Source: Codonopsis lanceolata
Taxonomy: Eukaryota; Streptophyta; Magnoliopsida; Asterales; Campanulaceae
Assembly (NCBI GenBank): GCA_013146195.2
Contig: CM028378.1
Coordinates: forward strand, 77,405,254-77,469,253
Direction of reading: 5' to 3'
Length of the DNA stretch: 64,000 bases
The stretch's first letter is position 1, and the number at the start of each line of letters is the position of its first letter. A program made the position numbers and the translations under genes. The notes under the pieces were generated by a model. That model worked only from the letters and a program-made list of their open reading frames with translations. It did no database searches and was not told the origin of the DNA. Below are positions 1 through 10,410 of this stretch, piece after piece.

Positions 1-871
1 CGCTAAACAAGACAAGACAGGAAAGGAATGAACATGCAAGGACTCAAAATTATTTTAAAACTAACGTGACGCAACATTTCAGTCGCAGGAGAACTCGACA
101 CAAAAGGTCGGTATTTTCAAAATCATTTCACCTGATAAAACAGTTAAACATTTAATCCAAGTCTTCGGCGACACTACAGCCGGAACCCAAGCTAAGCAGT
201 AAATTTGACAAGGAAATAAATAAGAGCTAATAGGATGCTCAGCGGAAGTCTATGCGTAGTGAACAACACACGATATACAAGGCACGGCTAACATAATTGC
301 CGGCAACAAGAGAAGTATAAATACTACAAGAGTTAATACTACAAGTAGCTAACATGATTACACGAGTACAAGATCTATAAACATTCCCAAGCGTAGTCTA
401 GTTGACTAGCTTTAACCCATCGTCCTTGCAAAATACAAAAGAAGATAAGAGGACTTCTAAAACCACCTCTTCAACCGCAAAAGTCGGATCAAAAGAGAAC
501 TAAGGTGAACGAGCACTGCGAGTCTCAACAAGAAGGTCCTGTCCTGCTAGGATCTAAAAAAAAATACAGGGGAACGGGTAAGTCATAAAGACTCGTAAGC
601 TATCAATCATGCATGACATGGCATTATGCAACACGTTAGGCAAGACAATATTTCAATCATGTAGATCAATTATTTAAGATGCACATTATTGCACATAGTT
701 CAAATAATATGAGGATATAGAGCTGGGCCGCTACGTAGACCTGCAAAACAGACACTTTCGATAGCGTGCGATAATCGATGGTTGTGATAATACATCGATC
801 TCCGAGATATGCTCGGGAAACAATAGTCATTCTCAATGGTCGCGTATTGGTTGGCCAAGGAGAGCTCTTCC

Positions 872-890
872 CCACGGTGGCCCGCCGTGG
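872..890 (-). other. Conserved LTR hairpin, 6-bp stem and 7-nt loop
   Basis: CCACGG (872-877) and CCGTGG (885-890) are perfectly complementary around the loop TGGCCCG. The same structure sits at the equivalent place in the other Tekay LTRs with different but matching stem bases. It lies between a GGGGCTACTTCC-like block and a GTGTGTG run that also recur. Function is unknown; it may be an RNA or DNA structure in the LTR. Confidence 0.6.
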
Positions 891-2081
891 AGGTGTGTGT
901 GCAATAACAAGTATGCCAGCTGGACTTATGCAATGCCAAGTAGTATTTACTCAACAATCAATCAATATGGAACGAGTCCGACAAGAGCGTCCTCGTTCAA
1001 GATTAGTATATAATCTCATCAATAAACAATCAAGATTGAGCTCGACAAGAGCGAACTCGATATATCAATTATCAAGTATGCATTTATTATGTCATAAAGA
1101 TACAAGCATGACAGTCAATCCGTTTCAATAGTCTAGAATTAGTTTTCTAGTTGAACGCATGTAATAACGTCATAGGGATCGATCATTGAGCCGGTATTGT
1201 TCAATAGCTCACTAATGTCGACTCCGTTGAGTCATTCCTATAATTCAAACCAAATAGGGTTAAACACTATTTGCATTTCCAACTCTTTTCTAAGTCATCG
1301 CATTGATTAATCTAAGTCATTAATCCAATTTATAACCATAGCTAACAATAAACTCAAGTTCCTAAATTATGGAACCCTAGATCACGTTTTCCCCAAATAA
1401 TGGTCGAAAGTCTATGACCCAAGAATAATAATTATTCCTAATATAGAGTAGAACACTTTTACTTCTAGGCTTAGTGTCCAAATCAAAGCATTTGCATCCA
1501 TAGTCTATAATTCCCTGATTTTCGTACTCTCAAAATTACTCCAATATCATGGTAGAAATCAAGGAGAGCAATGAATTAGACATGAGAGAAGGGAAGCAAG
1601 AGGAGGTAGCATGTCATCTCTAACATGGACCTAAGGGAAATTGATAGCTTACCTCAAGCCAAGCAAAAGACGAAGCAAGAAAAACTGATCGGTGACAATC
1701 GCTCGCATCGATACGCAACGGCGGTCTCGGAATCGCAAGCGGGTCTTGAATCTCTTGGAAGCCAACCCCTCACGCACTAATCTCACCAATACTCTCACGC
1801 ACAAGCTCGCCCTAGACCGGAGAAGACGAGGCGTAGAAATGAGTCGTGAAATGAAGTCTAAAGCTGATGTAGTGTAGATCAGCTCACTTAAGGTGTTAAT
1901 GGAATACACATGTCACTTGATGAATGGTAGAAATAGGTTTAGTAATCTTAATTAGGCTTAGATTAGGCTAATAAGACTCTAATACAGGTGGTTTAAGTCA
2001 CTAATGGTAGGGGTTTAGTAAGGGTAAGTTCGTAATCAGCCAAAGTTGCAGAAAAATCACGTTTTGCTGGAGTTCTGCTCT

Positions 2082-2168
2082 GTTCGGTTGTGGTGGCCGA
2101 ACTTCCTTCATAATGTTCGGTTATCATGGCCGAACAAAGCCCAAAATGTTCGGTTGGCATGGTAGAAC
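2082..2168. repeat. Three 21-bp inverted motifs (GTTCGG...CCGAAC) in the LTR U3
   Basis: Copies at 2082-2102, 2115-2135 and 2148-2168 start exactly 33 bp apart. The first two have perfect 6-bp arms GTTCGG/CCGAAC; the third has a degraded right arm (TAGAAC). They lie about 345-430 bp from the LTR start, close to where element 2 carries a different palindrome pair. Confidence 0.75.
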
Positions 2169-2514
2169 GATTCCTCAGGCCATACTTTAGGTCAAACAGG
2201 TCCAGATTTGCACGTATAACGCGTACAAGGCATATACAACTCAAAGAAGCATTAGAATGAGTATCAAGGGTCTTAAAAACAATGATAAAAGTCTCTCAAG
2301 GTCTTGGCTAAGTCCAAAAGATCAAAGCCCGAGCAATAACAAGCCAATCTAGAGCATACAAGGCAATAGGCGTTCGATACGACAATTACGGTTCGATCAA
2401 GGAATGCAATCGAGTCAATCATGTTAGGGATATTACTAGCATGTTAAAAACATATTCTAATCATGTTAAACATGTATGGAAGACAAGTATACAAGTAGGT
2501 TTCGGGTTCTCACA

Positions 2515-2527
2515 TCCTCCCCCACTT
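2515..2527 (-). other. Polypurine tract of Tekay element 1
   Basis: On the minus strand AAGTGGGGGAGGA directly precedes the LTR start TGTGAG. This is the expected plus-strand primer position for a Ty3/gypsy element. The integrase reading frame ends inside it. Confidence 0.85.
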
Positions 2528-4211
2528 AAAGGAATTTAGTCCCTAAATTCATACCAGAATCATCAAATAGGAAAGGATATCTCTCTTTCATATCGAGCTC
2601 GGTTTCCCAAGTAGCTTCCTCAATGTCATGGTTCTTCCATAAGACTTTGACTAACGGAATCCGCTTCGTTCTCAAGATTTGCTCCTTAGTATCAAGAATC
2701 CTCACTGGTCTTTCATCATAAGAAAGATCGGGTTCGAATGAAATCTCATCGTAAACAAGGACATGCGATTCATCTTTCAAGTATTTGCGTAGCATCGAGA
2801 CATGGAATACATCGTGAACATCCGATAACGAAGGTGGCAATGCTAATCGATACGCCAAAGATCCAATCCTTTCTAAGATCTCAAAAGGCCCAATAAATCT
2901 AGGTGAAAGTTTACCCTTCTTCCCAAATCGCTTAGTACCACGTCGGGGCGATACTTTCAAGAATACATGATCACCAACCTGAAACTCTAAGTCACGTCTC
3001 CGGTTGTCTGCGTAGCTTTTCTGTCTACTCTGAGCTGTAAGCAATCTGTTTCTAATCAGTTTCACGCTCTCAGCTGACTGTTGCACCATCTCTGAACCCC
3101 ATAGCTTAGCTTCACCAACTTCATCCCAGCAAATCGGTGAACGACACTTACGCCCATACAAAGCTTCATATGGCGCCATTTCAATACTTGACTGGTAACT
3201 GTTATTATAAGCAAATTCGGCTAATGGCAAATGAGAATCCCAACTACCTTTGAAATCCATGGCACAAGCACGTAGCAAATCCTCTAGCACTTGGATCAAT
3301 CTCTCAGACTGACCATCAGTCTGTGGGTGAAAAGCCGTACTGAAATTCAACTTCGTCCCCAAAGCCTCTTGTAAAGCACGCCAAAATCGAGAAGTAAACC
3401 TGGTATCTCTATCCGATACAATGCTCACTGGAACACCATGTAGTCTCACGATATCCTGAACATACAATGCTGCCAACTGACTCAAACTATAAGTCATCGC
3501 AATAGGAATAAAGTGTGATGATTTAGTCAATCTATCCACAACAACCCATACTGCATCAAAACCTCGACGAGTACGTGGCAATCCCGTCACGAAATCCATG
3601 GTGATATGCTCCCATTTCCACTCCGGTATCTCAAGTGGTTGCAATAAACCGGCAGGTCTCTGGTGTTCAGCTTTCACCTGTTGACATGTCAAGCATCTAG
3701 ATACATACTCTGCGATCTCTCTCTTCATTCCATTCCACCAAAACTGCCTCTTCAAGTCCCTATACATTTTAGTACTCCCTGGATGTATAGTGTACTTGGC
3801 CTTGTGAGCCTCATCAAGAACCATACGCTTAACCCCATCGGTGGCAGGAACGCAAACTCTACCTCGAAAAGTCAAAATCCCATCGGTGTTCATAGCAAAC
3901 TCCGGTGTCTTACCATCACCCAAACCATCAATAATTTTCCTCAACTCCGGATCAGTAGCCTGAGCTTCCTTAATCAACCCAAACAAAGCAGGCGTAGCAC
4001 GCACACTAGCAAAGATAACACTATGCTTTCTCACAACTGGACTCCATTCGCGGACATCCTCAAGCATCTTCCACTCCCTCATCATCAAGCAAGACATGTA
4101 CACTTTCCTACTCAAGGCATCGGCAACAACATTAGCCTTCCCTGGATGATACAAGATAGTACAGTCGTGATCCTTAAGCTTCTCCATCCATCGCCTCTGT
4201 CGCATGTTCAA
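2526..4211 (-). CDS. Tekay element 1 pol: RNase H end, integrase and chromodomain (561 aa open)
   Basis: Long open C-terminal part of a chromovirus polyprotein. Residues 1-36 are the end of RNase H (LYHPGKANVVADALSRK). The integrase zinc finger uses H136, H143, C173 and C176. The catalytic triad is visible as D206 (TMDFV), D267 (SDRDTRF) and E303 (QSERLIQ). The GPF/Y segment is near 440-445 (IGPFEI), and the chromodomain at about 502-548 (RILDTKEQILRTKRIPLVKVLW...WE). Chromodomains of this type direct integration toward particular chromatin in characterised chromoviruses. The ATG is only the first Met after upstream frame breaks in RNase H, so it is not the true start. The integrase looks intact, but the element upstream is broken, so it is probably inactive. 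Confidence 0.93.
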   Translation of the reverse strand: MNMRQRRWMEKLKDHDCTILYHPGKANVVADALSRKVYMSCLMMREWKMLEDVREWSPVVRKHSVIFASVRATPALFGLIKEAQATDPELRKIIDGLGDGKTPEFAMNTDGILTFRGRVCVPATDGVKRMVLDEAHKAKYTIHPGSTKMYRDLKRQFWWNGMKREIAEYVSRCLTCQQVKAEHQRPAGLLQPLEIPEWKWEHITMDFVTGLPRTRRGFDAVWVVVDRLTKSSHFIPIAMTYSLSQLAALYVQDIVRLHGVPVSIVSDRDTRFTSRFWRALQEALGTKLNFSTAFHPQTDGQSERLIQVLEDLLRACAMDFKGSWDSHLPLAEFAYNNSYQSSIEMAPYEALYGRKCRSPICWDEVGEAKLWGSEMVQQSAESVKLIRNRLLTAQSRQKSYADNRRRDLEFQVGDHVFLKVSPRRGTKRFGKKGKLSPRFIGPFEILERIGSLAYRLALPPSLSDVHDVFHVSMLRKYLKDESHVLVYDEISFEPDLSYDERPVRILDTKEQILRTKRIPLVKVLWKNHDIEEATWETELDMKERYPFLFDDSGMNLGTKFL

Positions 4212-5499
4212 CTCCTTCTGCGAAAAGAGATACTTTAAACTCTTGTGATCAGATATATCTCAAACTTAGCTCCATAAAGATAATGCTTCCACTTATGAAG
4301 TGCAAATATGATGGCGGCCAACTCGAGATCATGCTGTCGGATAATTCTGCTCATGAGGTGATAACTTCCTCGAAGCATAGGCAATGACTCTCCCATTCTG
4401 CATAAGCACGCAACCCAAACCTTCTAGTGAAGCGTCGCTATAAATAACAAAGTTCTCCGAACCATTAGGCAATGCTAAGATAGGAGCTGTAGTCAACCTT
4501 CTTCAATTCCTGAAAACTAGCCTCGCACTTATCACTCCATATAAAAGAAGAATTCTTCTGTGTCAATTTAGTCATCGGAGTAGCGATCTTCGAAAACCCC
4601 TCGATAAACCTACGGTAATAACCTGCCAAGCCCAAGAAACTACGGACTTCGGTCACCGTACTAGGCGTCTTCCACTTAGTAATCGCCTCAACCTTGGATG
4701 GATCCACTGCAATACCATCACTAGACACCACGTGTCCTAGAAAAGCAACTTGTTCCAACCAGAAAGCACACTTCTTATTCCTCGCAGTAAAGCTTCTTCT
4801 CACGCAAGATCGAAAGAACCTCTCTCAAGTGAATCTCATGCTCCTCTCGTGACTTCGAGTACACGAGGATATCATCAATAAACACGACCACAAAGCAATC
4901 AAGATATTCATGAAACACCCTATTCATTAAATCCATAAAAACTGCAGGTGCATTCGTCAAACCAAAAGGCATAACCACGAACTCATAATGGCCATAACGT
5001 GTACGAAAGGCTGTCTTTGGAACATCCTCCTCTCGAACTCTCAACTGATAATAGCCACTCCTCAAGTCAAACTTGGAATAAACAACTGAGCCTCGAAGTT
5101 GATCAAAGAGATCATCAATGTGTGGCAAGGGATACCGATTCTTGATAGTAACCAGGTTCAACTGTCGATAGTCTATGCAAAGTCGTAAACTACCATCTTT
5201 CTTTCTCACAATAACACCGGTGCACCCCACGGTGACACACTCGGTTTAATGAACTCTTTATCTAGAAGTTCTTGCAACTGCTCTTTCAATTCTCTCAACT
5301 CCGCTGGGGCCATTCTGTAAGGCGCTCTAGATATAGGTGAAGTTCCTGGCAAAAGCTCAATACAAAACTCTAGCTCACGGTCGGGAGGCAATGCATAATC
5401 GGTAGAAAAGACATCTGGAAATTCACTAACTACCGGAACATCTTCTAATTTAGCAGTCGAGACACTAGTATCAAGCACGCAAGCTAAATACCCGTACAA
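4212..5499 (-). pseudogene. Tekay element 1 pol: reverse transcriptase and RNase H, frameshifted
   Basis: Minus-strand pieces read the RT N-terminus (5499-5206, ending SPWGAPVLL), the RT core (5230-4775, with MPFGLTNAPAVFMDLMN and active-site FIDDILVYSK), RT thumb and connection (4803-4465, FLGHVVS...LAGYYRRFIEGFS) and then RNase H (about 4490-4212, DASLEGLGCVL, DHKSLKYL). Each change of piece is a frameshift: near 5215, 4790 and 4490, with further breaks in RNase H around 4260-4370. The catalytic motifs themselves are preserved, so the damage is recent in each domain but clearly disabling for the polyprotein. Confidence 0.88.
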
Positions 5500-6204
5500 C
5501 CAGAGATAAGAGTTGTCTACACGTAAGCGAAAATAACATGAATACCTTTCATAGCATGATCACCCATAAACACGAACTCGGAATACGGGCATGGCAAAAG
5601 TGACTCTCTTACGACGGCAATCTACTAAAGCATGATTCACACCAAGCCAGTCCATACCAAGAATCACATCAAAGTCTCGAATAGGCAATACTACCAAATC
5701 AGCATGCAAGACTCGATCATTAACAAGCACGTCACAATCTCTATAAACCTCAGACGCCAATAAGCATTCACCCAATGGTGTAGACACCTCAAGCACGTAA
5801 GGCAAGCGGCGAGGCAATACACATAAATGCTCTATGAAATGCGTGCGACATAAGAATGAGTAGAACAGGGATCAATAAGAACTCGAGCTCTATGACCGAA
5901 GACAGAGAGAATACCTCCCGATCACATGTGTAGACTCGGGAACACCTTGGCGATCAAGTGCAAAAACACGAACTGCGCCTTAGGGCGCCCATCATTATCT
6001 CTTGGATCGGATTCTTTGAACAGAACCTACGATTTGCGTCACTATTCTTAGGGACGGTCTCGAGCTTATGACTAGAGTCCCCACAACCAAGACAAGTGCC
6101 AAGCCTATACCGCAGCACTCGCTCGAATGCCCAATCTTATTGCAATGAGAACAAGTCAAAGTCCACTACTGCGAGTCTTTGCTCCCCGAGGAGTAAAAAG
6201 CACT
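5500..6204 (-). pseudogene. Tekay element 1: gag zinc knuckle and aspartic protease, broken
   Basis: At 6110-6180 (minus) a CCHC knuckle is readable as CSHCNKIGHSSEC, followed by a second Cys/His cluster. The protease follows: LIDPCSTHSYVAR near 5870, then a stop, then an open stretch 5817-5560 with ADLVVLPIRDFDVILGMDWL. The usual D-S/T/P-G active-site turn reads D-P-C here, so a key glycine has been lost. The rest of gag lies beyond the N gap and is not present. Confidence 0.8.
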
Positions 6205-6304
6205 NNNNNNNNNNNNNNNNNNNNNNNNNNNNNNNNNNNNNNNNNNNNNNNNNNNNNNNNNNNNNNNNNNNNNNNNNNNNNNNNNNNNNNNNNNNNNNNN
6301 NNNN
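6205..6304. other. Assembly gap (100 N)
   Basis: Exactly 100 unknown bases. Tekay element 1 gag is on the left and a Tat 3' end is on the right, so the true distance and join are unknown. Confidence 0.99.
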
Positions 6305-6595
6305 AAAACGGGAAAAGGAATCCTACGGGACATATTACTACTAAAGGAAAAGCAAAGGAAAAGAAACCGCACTAAACGAAGACAAACCGAAGATATCACG
6401 GAGAAATCTACCAGTAGAAAATACGCTGAAAAAAGAAGGATGGCCCAGGAAAAGTCAAACCCAAAAATGAAGACCCCCATCTGTATAAGCAAATCGGAAA
6501 AACACTGAAATCACCGGAAACTCACCCAAAATAGGGCCAGCGTGGAAGAAAAACAAAAAGCACATACGAGGTACGTGAGGTGGCGGCGAGGTAAC

Positions 6596-6720
6596 ATGAT
6601 GAGAACTTGAATTCTTAGGGTGTAGCTGGAAATCGCCTAAACCAGTGAAGAGAGATGCCGAGAGAAAATGAGAAAGGTGGCAGGTGAAAAAACAAAAAGA
6701 AAGTTTTTATACCCTGCCTA
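6596..6720 (-). promoter_or_regulatory. Antisense promoter and 5' UTR of Tat element A
   Basis: On the minus strand TATAAAAA (6711-6704) follows a GACGCCG word about 20 bp upstream. It is followed by a pyrimidine-rich leader (TTTCTCATTTTCTCTCGGCATCTCTC) and an ATG at 6597. Element B has the same order in its antisense unit near 15318-15420. No long ORF survives in A before the gap. Confidence 0.5.
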
Positions 6721-7093
6721 CTACGGCGTCGTTCTAGCTGGTGCCCGAAATGACCGGGTCGGCCATGAATTTTTATTAAATGCGCCCAAATTATGCCACG
6801 CAATCATTTTCTCAAAGTTCGAGACACGCAAAAGGCGGCAAGCGATAACTTTTCGAAATTAAAAGCCGCCCAAACGAAAACCAAGAAACCGCCAAAACCC
6901 GCATTTAATGAGGCGGCGGCACGAAAGGCGTAACGTCGGCGCAGCGTCCCCAAACTACCAACCTCGGTTCGAACCTCGTCGCGGCAAAAACCCAGAAACT
7001 TGACCTCGAATCAAACACGTAAGTCATCCTCGGCCAAAAAGCATGATCAGGCCTCCTACCATCGTTAGGTTAACTTTTTCTCGGCATCGGCCC

Positions 7094-7105
7094 AAAAGTA
7101 GGGGG
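7094..7105 (+). other. Polypurine tract of Tat element A
   Basis: AAAAGTAGGGGG stands just before the GC-rich LTR, matching the inverted tract of element B (14682-14694). Confidence 0.65.
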
Positions 7106-7112
7106 CCAGAAG

Positions 7113-7744
7113 GATTGAAATCGAGGATTAACCCCGGCATGAGCGATGCGACCCTCGGCATAAAGAGGGTCCCACACCTGCAGGCCACACGTTCAGAGGC
7201 AGGACCACCCACCCCAGAGATAAATCACCCGGCCTCGGCATCATGACCCTTGGCACTGCGAACAAGCCCCACGGCACCGGCCTAACGCATCGCGAGGCTC
7301 CTCGGCCTGCCACCAAATCAGTCTTCGTAAATCCTCAACCTCGACGAATAACCAAAGCTTACGTCACGAAACCACTCGGCCGGCCTCGGACCAATCATTC
7401 ACCCCGACAAACCATTTCCTAGGCAGAAACGCACGCGCGCCCACCAACCCTCGACACACCGCGCCTTGAGTTCACTCATTCTGACGAATGCCCTCAAGCG
7501 CATTTAACAACGTAGCTTTGTGCTCCCCAATAGCCAAGCGCCACGTCGCCATCAATATCGGTATAAATATGAAGAGCCCTATTTATGGCAAAAAAAGTAA
7601 TTTCAGCGATATTCTAACTCTCTTATCACGACTTTCTATCACACACAATTATCACGGCTCATTTATTACCAAAAACTCTGGGAAGCGATTCCTACGGAGG
7701 TTATAGTCGGACCCGAGCACCTTAACGGTGTTTTGTTGTTTACA
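7113..7744 (+). mobile_element. Tat element A, 3' LTR
   Basis: About 630 bp between the purine tract and an ending ...GTTGTTTACA. A TATA-like GGTATAAATATG is near 7560, followed by a CT-rich start region (ACTCTCTTATCACGACTTTC) and a tail resembling that of element B. The exact start is uncertain (a TG occurs at 7115). U3 is rich in CCTCGGCC repeats. Confidence 0.6.
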
Positions 7745-7871
7745 TTGTGCAAGTTAACCGTGGACGAACAAGAAGCTGCCACCTCATCCTCGCTCACACG
7801 TGGACGTGAAGACAAGATCACCACAAATATTGCGTGATCACTTTCCAACCAATATATGATGCATGATGCAT

Positions 7872-8646
7872 TTCTTCTATTGGTGCTTAATAATAGAATT
7901 TTTAAAACCAACATCAATTTCTAACCAATGTGGGATACATCTCTTCTATTGTTGAAAAATTAGTGTTTTTTGTGAAAGAAATTGTGTAACTTGAGGCACG
8001 AAATTCTTTACGTATCGTTTGTTTGTTAACGAAGTTAATTGCGCAAATGTATTCTACTCGGTGAGAGCATCAAAATGATATATTTATTTGTCTAAATTGA
8101 GTTTTTGATAATAAGATATCAAGACTTAAAGTATAATACTTGTTTAAAAAAAATTAGTGTTTTTAGTGAGAGAAATTGTGCAACTTGAGGCACGAATTTC
8201 TTTACGTGTCATTTGTTTGTTGTTAAATGTAATTGTGCAAATGTGTTCTACTTGGTGAGAGCATCGAAATGATATAGTTATTTGTCCAAATTGAGTTTTG
8301 GATGAAAAAGATATCAAGAGTTAAAGTATAATACTTATTAAAAAATTAGTGTTTTTAGTAAACGAAATTGTGCAACTTGAGGCACAAATTTCTTTACGTG
8401 TCATTTGTTTGTTGACAAAAGTAATTGTGTAAATGTGTTCTACTTGGCAAGAACATCGAAATGATATATTTATTTGTCCAAATCAAGTTTTGGATGAATA
8501 AGATATCAAAGCTTAAAGTATGATGTTAAAAGTGAGTCATTAGAAGTAATATCTAACCTTGAAGAGTTTTATCCCACATTGGTTAGAAGTAATTTTAGTT
8601 GTAAAAGTTTTTAAATATAAGTCTTCTACTATTGACAATAGAAGAA
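7872..8646. mobile_element. Inverted-repeat element with internal tandem repeats
   Basis: The arm at 7872-7937 (TTCTTCTATTG ... CTAACCAATGTGGGATA) is found in reverse complement at 8570-8646 (TATCCCACATTGGTTAG ... CAATAGAAGAA). Between the arms lie three tandem copies of a ~193-bp unit. The structure resembles a non-autonomous DNA transposon or foldback element. No coding capacity and no certain target-site duplication were found. Confidence 0.55.
7955..8535. repeat. Three tandem copies of a ~193-bp unit
   Basis: The word ATTAGTGTTTTT starts at 7959, 8153 and 8345, giving spacings of 194 and 192. Each unit contains TGAGGCACGAATTTCTTTACG and ends with GATATCAAG..TTAAAGTAT. The copies differ by scattered substitutions. 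Confidence 0.9.
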
Positions 8647-8772
8647 GTTATATATACTAATACTAATACCCCTTATCATATTGATTGTTATTAGGTATTA
8701 TTATTAGCTAATGGTTAGAAAATCAAAGGTTTTTAAAACTTCCACATGGATGATTTAGAATGAAGATTTATC

Positions 8773-8816
8773 TAAAGGTGGTGAGGTGGCACAACCATAA
8801 TGCTCCTCACCAACTT

Positions 8817-8818
<2 letters not shown>
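8773..8818. repeat. 14-bp-stem hairpin beside a (TA)n tract
   Basis: TAAAGGTGGTGAGG (8773-8786) pairs with CCTCACCAACTTTA (8805-8818) with one mismatch and an 18-nt loop, right next to the (TA)n tract. It could be the end of a small foldback element. Confidence 0.6.

Positions 8819-8870
<52 letters not shown>
8819..8870. repeat. (TA)n microsatellite
   Basis: About 50 bp of uninterrupted TA repeats in non-coding sequence. Similar shorter tracts occur at about 9600-9626, 11950-11974 and 13300-13340. Confidence 0.97.
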
Positions 8871-8872
<2 letters not shown>

Positions 8873-8963
8873 TAATGAATTGTTTAAGTCATTTTCTAGT
8901 TCATAATTTTCTGGAGTTTAATAATTGATATTTTTTGTTATTAAAATTTAGGATTTTAAGTAG

Positions 8964-9597
8964 TATAAATAGTAATTCAGATGTATATTATTTACTATAT
9001 AACATATAGATTTATTAAATATTTATAATTTGTGGTTGGTATCTACTACTATGATTTAATCGTATATATTCATATGATTTACCAATAAGTTATAATTAAT
9101 TGTGGTTATTTGCAAAAATAAATTTTGTTTTGATATTATAATTTCAGATACGATGAAAGAGACAGAAAAGTTTCAAATACAGGCAAGTCATATATGAAGA
9201 TTTCCATAGCAGACTTTTTATAATTAATTGTAGTTATATTTTCTTTTGTAATCGCATGTATTCCATGAACATGATTTTTATAGCACATTTATTCTTATTT
9301 CAATGTTATTTGCTCATTTTAATTAATCAATAAATTAAGTGTGCACCAAAAGAGATTTGTATTTACAGATTTTTAATGTGTGACTACTACTATTAAATAC
9401 TACTATATAGAAATTCGGTATTTTCTACCACATGTGTATATTTACACATTTTCAATAAATCATGAGAGTTGTGTAATCAATTAATTAGATTTGTGTTCTC
9501 AATGCATGCTAACTACTATATAATAATACTCAAAGATGACTGTTCTTTTTTAGCAAATATATTTTGATGAGATCTTACCTCTTTTAAACTAACTAGC

Positions 9598-9628
<31 letters not shown>

Positions 9629-10410
9629 TTTATTAACTTCTTGTCACCATAGCAATCCGCAGCAATCTAGGTCTTGGGCCTACTAATATGGCAAGGTAAT
9701 CCATTTCCCAAGTTAATAATCATTCAAGATTACAGCTCCTCCTTTTCTTAGCAATCGAGCAATCTAGGTCTTGGGCCTACTAGTATGGCAAGATTACAAC
9801 TCCTCTTTTTTCTTAATGATTTAATTATTTGTGTAATTAATCATATGTGGTTCAGATTATTAGAAAGCACCAGCATTAAAACTTGTAGTGTAATTTTATA
9901 GACACAACTATGAATTAGGGGGAGTTTGTTTTACCGCTCTTTAGTTCTACCTAGCTCATTAATTAAAATTTGTATAAATTAAGATCAATTAATTTATCTA
10001 ATATATTTGGTCAACCTTTTACTTATTTCTTGTGATTAAATAAATTGTTTTTTTAGGCCATTTGGAAGGAAATAGGAAATTAGGTAAGGATAATTACAAA
10101 GATTAAAAGATTTGTTGCCTCCTCAGTGTAAAGAGAAAGTAGACACGACAGATGAGGATTTGTTGACGAAGGGTACGGGCATTCCATTAGGAAACATATG
10201 AGGATTCAGAGTCATCACGTACTAGGCTTCCTTCGGGCAACCGATCGACAATTGCTTGTTCGAATTGAAAAATAAATAGCTTCTACTAGACTTGTTGTAA
10301 CGATTATCTCCACATATTTATGTACGCTAAGTTATTGACTTCTTGTCGCGACCACAATCCACATATTTATGTACGCTAAGTTACTTTTCTTTTTTAATTC
10401 AAAATAATGG
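8964..10410. repeat. First copy of a ~1.45-kb tandem duplication
   Basis: AT-rich non-coding sequence whose features recur in the same order at 10411-11870: TATAAATAGTAATTCAGATG, AGGCAAGTCATATATGAAG, GTGCACCAAAAGA, TCTAGGTCTTGGGCCTACTA and GGGTACGGGCATTCCATTAGG. Offsets grow from 1447 to 1503 bp because of indels. No ORF of note. Confidence 0.85.

Larger units (their letters stand above)
1..2514 (-). mobile_element. Tekay/Del-type Ty3/gypsy element 1, 3' LTR (cut by window start)
   Basis: Read on the minus strand the LTR begins TGTGAGAACCCGAA next to a purine tract and the integrase ORF, so this is the 3' LTR. It resembles the LTR at 62972-64000 (shared blocks around CGTGACGCAAC.TTTCAG and CGGCGAC) and, more distantly, those of element 2 and the solo LTR. 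Comparison with 62972 onward suggests only about 45 bp are missing at the left, giving a length near 2.56 kb. It contains the conserved GCTACGTAG block (near 730), a hairpin (872-890) and three 21-bp inverted motifs (2082-2168). No ORF in it is credible. Assignment to Tekay rests on the chromodomain pol and long LTR. Confidence 0.88.
6305..7744 (+). mobile_element. Tat-type Ty3/gypsy element A, 3' end only
   Basis: GC-rich sequence rich in CTCGGC words, unlike the AT-rich spacer after it. It holds, in order, the start of an antisense transcription unit (minus), a polypurine tract (7094-7105) and an LTR with a plus-strand TATA box. The arrangement mirrors Tat element B at 14045-15440, which is inverted relative to this one. 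Gag and pol would lie left of the gap. The lineage call rests on that comparison and on the antisense unit typical of Tat elements. Confidence 0.65.

Noticed and set aside
778..1131. 117-aa plus-strand ORF
   Set aside because: Lies antisense in a Tekay LTR, with no conserved equivalent frame in the other LTR copies.
3663..4238. 191-aa plus-strand ORF
   Set aside because: Shadow of the integrase zinc finger and RNase H end on the minus strand.
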